6,820 nt of DNA from DATGCT01 sp964639325 (GTDB taxonomy: Bacteria; Patescibacteriota; Minisyncoccia; UBA6257; GWB1-50-10). Under the pieces are notes generated by a model. The model saw only the letters and a program-made list of their open reading frames with translations, was not told the DNA's origin and made no database searches. Location of the stretch: positions 1 through 6,820 of the forward strand of contig CAZXDO010000031.1 in NCBI GenBank assembly GCA_964639325.1. Direction: 5' to 3'. How positions within the stretch are numbered: the first letter of the stretch is position 1; each line of letters begins with the position of its first letter. Shown here piece after piece: positions 5,356 to 6,820 of the stretch. The position numbers and the translations under genes were made by a program.

Positions 5356-6342
5356 CTAATTAATTTTAATTAACTCCTTCTTAAGAACCCTGCGAAGAAT
5401 ATTCTCTAAAATAAAAATATCTTTTGACGCTACTCGCTTAAGACCGTTATGAACAATATCATTTCTAATATCGTATAAATGCTTAAGCACCCTAAAGGGT
5501 TTAACTTTTTCTCTACCTCCTTTTTGACGGCTAATTAGCTTATATTGTTTCCAGGCGTGTTTTCCGTTGAATGTAACGTCACTATCGTCTTCCCAAAAAC
5601 CATCAAGCTCCTCTTTGGTAAACAGGCTTGTAAAATATCTTTCTACTTGTTCCCTAAATACAAAACGAGGTAGAAATGATTCAAGGCCAACAAGTTTATG
5701 CTTAAACTTTTTATCTTTTAATTTGTTATTAAGAAATGAAATAATTTCTTCATATTTTTCTTTATTTTCTTTCTTCCAGCTAGTCCCACTGACAAATTTC
5801 TGCGAAAGCAACTCTAAGGGAATAAAAAAATGAAGGAAAGTATTAGTAGAGTGTCGTTGTATCTTACCCGTGTTATACCAGTCAATAGCAGAGATAATAG
5901 TAAAATCTAAAGATTGTTGTTTCGACAAATTAACCAATTTTTGTGCTTCCATCTTCTTCAATACGGACGGGGCAACACTAGCTGAAGGTTTCTCTAAATT
6001 TCTAAATTTATGCTTCTCGCAGTATGAGCCAAATAGCTTAGATAATTCTTGCTCGTTGCTATGTATCTCATCGGATCCAATCACAAGCTCCAACTCGTTC
6101 TTAATTGCATACATTTGTAAAAAACGAGTGAGTAAATCTTTAAGCTCACTACGATACTTATCAATAAAACCGTTTTGGTATTCCTTAAGAGTAATAATTC
6201 TCTCAAGACTAAACTTTATAGCCTCATATGGCTTATCTAATTTTTTTATGACCGCTTTTACTTGAGAGGCAACCTCAAAAGTAGTGTTTTCATCTACAGA
6301 ATACCCTTCTCTCTCGGTCCAGACTCTTAAAACTTTTTTCAT
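5356..6342 (-). CDS. ApeA-like HEPN-domain protein, putative ribonuclease of a defence or toxin system
   Basis: The 328-aa protein ends in a HEPN-like domain. FTIISAIDWYNTGKI (157-171) and FLHFFIPLELLS (179-190) match the 'A-h-x-W-Y-x-x-G ... F-h-x-h-h-x-h-E-x-L' pattern of ApeA-like HEPN domains. Near the C-terminus R293-N-D-I-V-H298 is the R-x4-H motif that forms the composite RNase site of HEPN dimers, followed by helices to the end. The N-terminal 120 residues are helical and unrecognised, and may be a sensing or partner-binding part. HEPN proteins of this type cleave RNA, often host tRNA or mRNA, in anti-phage and toxin-antitoxin systems; the target here is unknown. The ATG at 6342 has no clear Shine-Dalgarno site. 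It is the first gene of a leftward unit with the 169-aa protein and diverges from the gene at 6413. The composition is AT-rich, unlike the kinase-like gene. Confidence 0.7.
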   Translation of the reverse strand: MKKVLRVWTEREGYSVDENTTFEVASQVKAVIKKLDKPYEAIKFSLERIITLKEYQNGFIDKYRSELKDLLTRFLQMYAIKNELELVIGSDEIHSNEQELSKLFGSYCEKHKFRNLEKPSASVAPSVLKKMEAQKLVNLSKQQSLDFTIISAIDWYNTGKIQRHSTNTFLHFFIPLELLSQKFVSGTSWKKENKEKYEEIISFLNNKLKDKKFKHKLVGLESFLPRFVFREQVERYFTSLFTKEELDGFWEDDSDVTFNGKHAWKQYKLISRQKGGREKVKPFRVLKHLYDIRNDIVHNGLKRVASKDIFILENILRRVLKKELIKIN

Positions 6343-6358
6343 AAGGTTAACTGCTCAT

Positions 6359-6388
6359 ATTTTACCGCAACCTGATAAAATATGATAA
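6359..6388 (-). promoter_or_regulatory. Promoter candidate for the HEPN gene
   Basis: On the minus strand a -35-like TTATCA (6383-6388; 4 of 6) and a -10-like TAAAAT (6359-6364; 5 of 6) are 18 bp apart, upstream of the ATG at 6342. The same 70-bp gap must also serve the rightward gene, for which TATGAT at 6381-6386 is a possible -10; the two would overlap. Confidence 0.4.
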
Positions 6389-6412
6389 GTAAGGTTAAAG
6401 ATGTAATGACTT

Positions 6413-6820
6413 ATGACATACGATGAAAAACTATCTATTATTATTAGTGCGTTAAGAGAAGCCCAAAAGGCAACCCGAAAAAAGTATTACACCCATTTAT
6501 ATTTAACAGAAAACAACCGATTAACTAAAATTGACCCAAACGAACTCCACAACATCCTTCTAAAACTCCAAGACGACGAAAAAGTCATTAATGTCAAAGA
6601 TATACCGACAAAATTAAAGCCGGTTTTAAAACAAACCGAAGATATGTTATACGGCGAAAAAATCTATTTTTTAATTAATATTTTAGACAGCTTTGACGAT
6701 TGGTATGAAAACTACTTGATGAAGCAAAAAACAGAGCTTGCCAACCTTGATTACATCAATTTATTAAGGATTTACGATATTGTCCTTGATATAAACGAAC
6801 AAATTCAATTAACCAATAAA
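6413..6820 (+). CDS. Unknown protein, N-terminal 136 residues (runs off the window)
   Basis: From the ATG at 6413 the frame stays open for 136 codons to the window end. No family is recognised. Residues 4-22 form a likely helix. Residues 26-62, with HLYLTENNRL, DPNELHNILLKLQDDEKVI and a following beta-like stretch, have the helix-turn-helix-then-strand rhythm of a winged-helix domain, but this is only a pattern impression. The rest is helical and rich in aromatic and acidic residues (LDSFDDWYENYL at 91-102). No signal peptide or membrane segment is seen. No good Shine-Dalgarno site precedes it: AAGG at 6391-6394 is too far away. It diverges from the HEPN gene, with 70 bp between them, so it could be a regulator or partner of that unit, or unrelated. 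The steady codon use and the absence of stops over 408 bp support a real gene. Confidence 0.6.
   Translation, partial: MTYDEKLSIIISALREAQKATRKKYYTHLYLTENNRLTKIDPNELHNILLKLQDDEKVINVKDIPTKLKPVLKQTEDMLYGEKIYFLINILDSFDDWYENYLMKQKTELANLDYINLLRIYDIVLDINEQIQLTNK

Noticed and set aside
5567..6265. Plus-strand open frames of 88 and 131 codons
   Set aside because: They are antisense to the HEPN gene, whose motifs (RNDIVH, AIDWY) are clear; the Ser/Leu/Phe-rich products are typical shadows.

Overview
The window is AT-rich DNA with short intergenic gaps, an ATGA start/stop overlap and mostly weak Shine-Dalgarno sites. Most of its proteins are unfamiliar or highly divergent. TGA is a real stop (end of the gene at 293-1804), which argues against code-25 lineages. 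By inference it could come from an uncultivated bacterium such as a candidate-phyla-radiation (Patescibacteria) genome, but no marker gene is present to prove it. It reads as an accessory region: there is no recognisable core housekeeping gene.

Left block (1-3182): a divergent pair of transcription units shares a 100-bp AT-rich gap that holds a good inverted repeat. Leftward runs a 503-aa protein with two nucleotidyltransferase-like domains. It is coupled by a 4-bp overlap to the start of an alpha/beta-hydrolase-like protein that leaves the window. Rightward runs a 425-aa protein that resembles the catalytic core and zinc knuckle of methionyl-tRNA synthetase, with degenerate HIGH and KMSKS motifs and no obvious anticodon-binding domain. 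Together they look like a small biochemical module (amino-acid or nucleotide activation, nucleotidyl transfer, hydrolysis) rather than translation machinery.

Middle block (3165-4730): an AT-rich hairpin ends the synthetase-like gene. Then come a 35-bp hairpin-forming repeat, about 150 bp with several nested complementary arms (possible structured RNA), a leftward 399-aa kinase-fold-like protein of clearly higher G+C, and a second direct copy of the 35-bp repeat (29 of 35 positions identical). This repeat-bounded, compositionally distinct segment may be a transferred unit.

Right block (4731-6820): a leftward two-gene unit encodes a 328-aa protein with an ApeA-like HEPN domain (RNDIVH motif, typical of HEPN ribonucleases in defence and toxin systems) followed by a 169-aa unknown protein. 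It diverges from a rightward, partly seen protein of unknown function.

The most interesting items are the degenerate aminoacyl-tRNA-synthetase-like protein facing the tandem nucleotidyltransferase, the HEPN gene pair, and the repeat-flanked kinase-like gene with its possible structured RNA. All family calls are by eye from motifs, without database searches.
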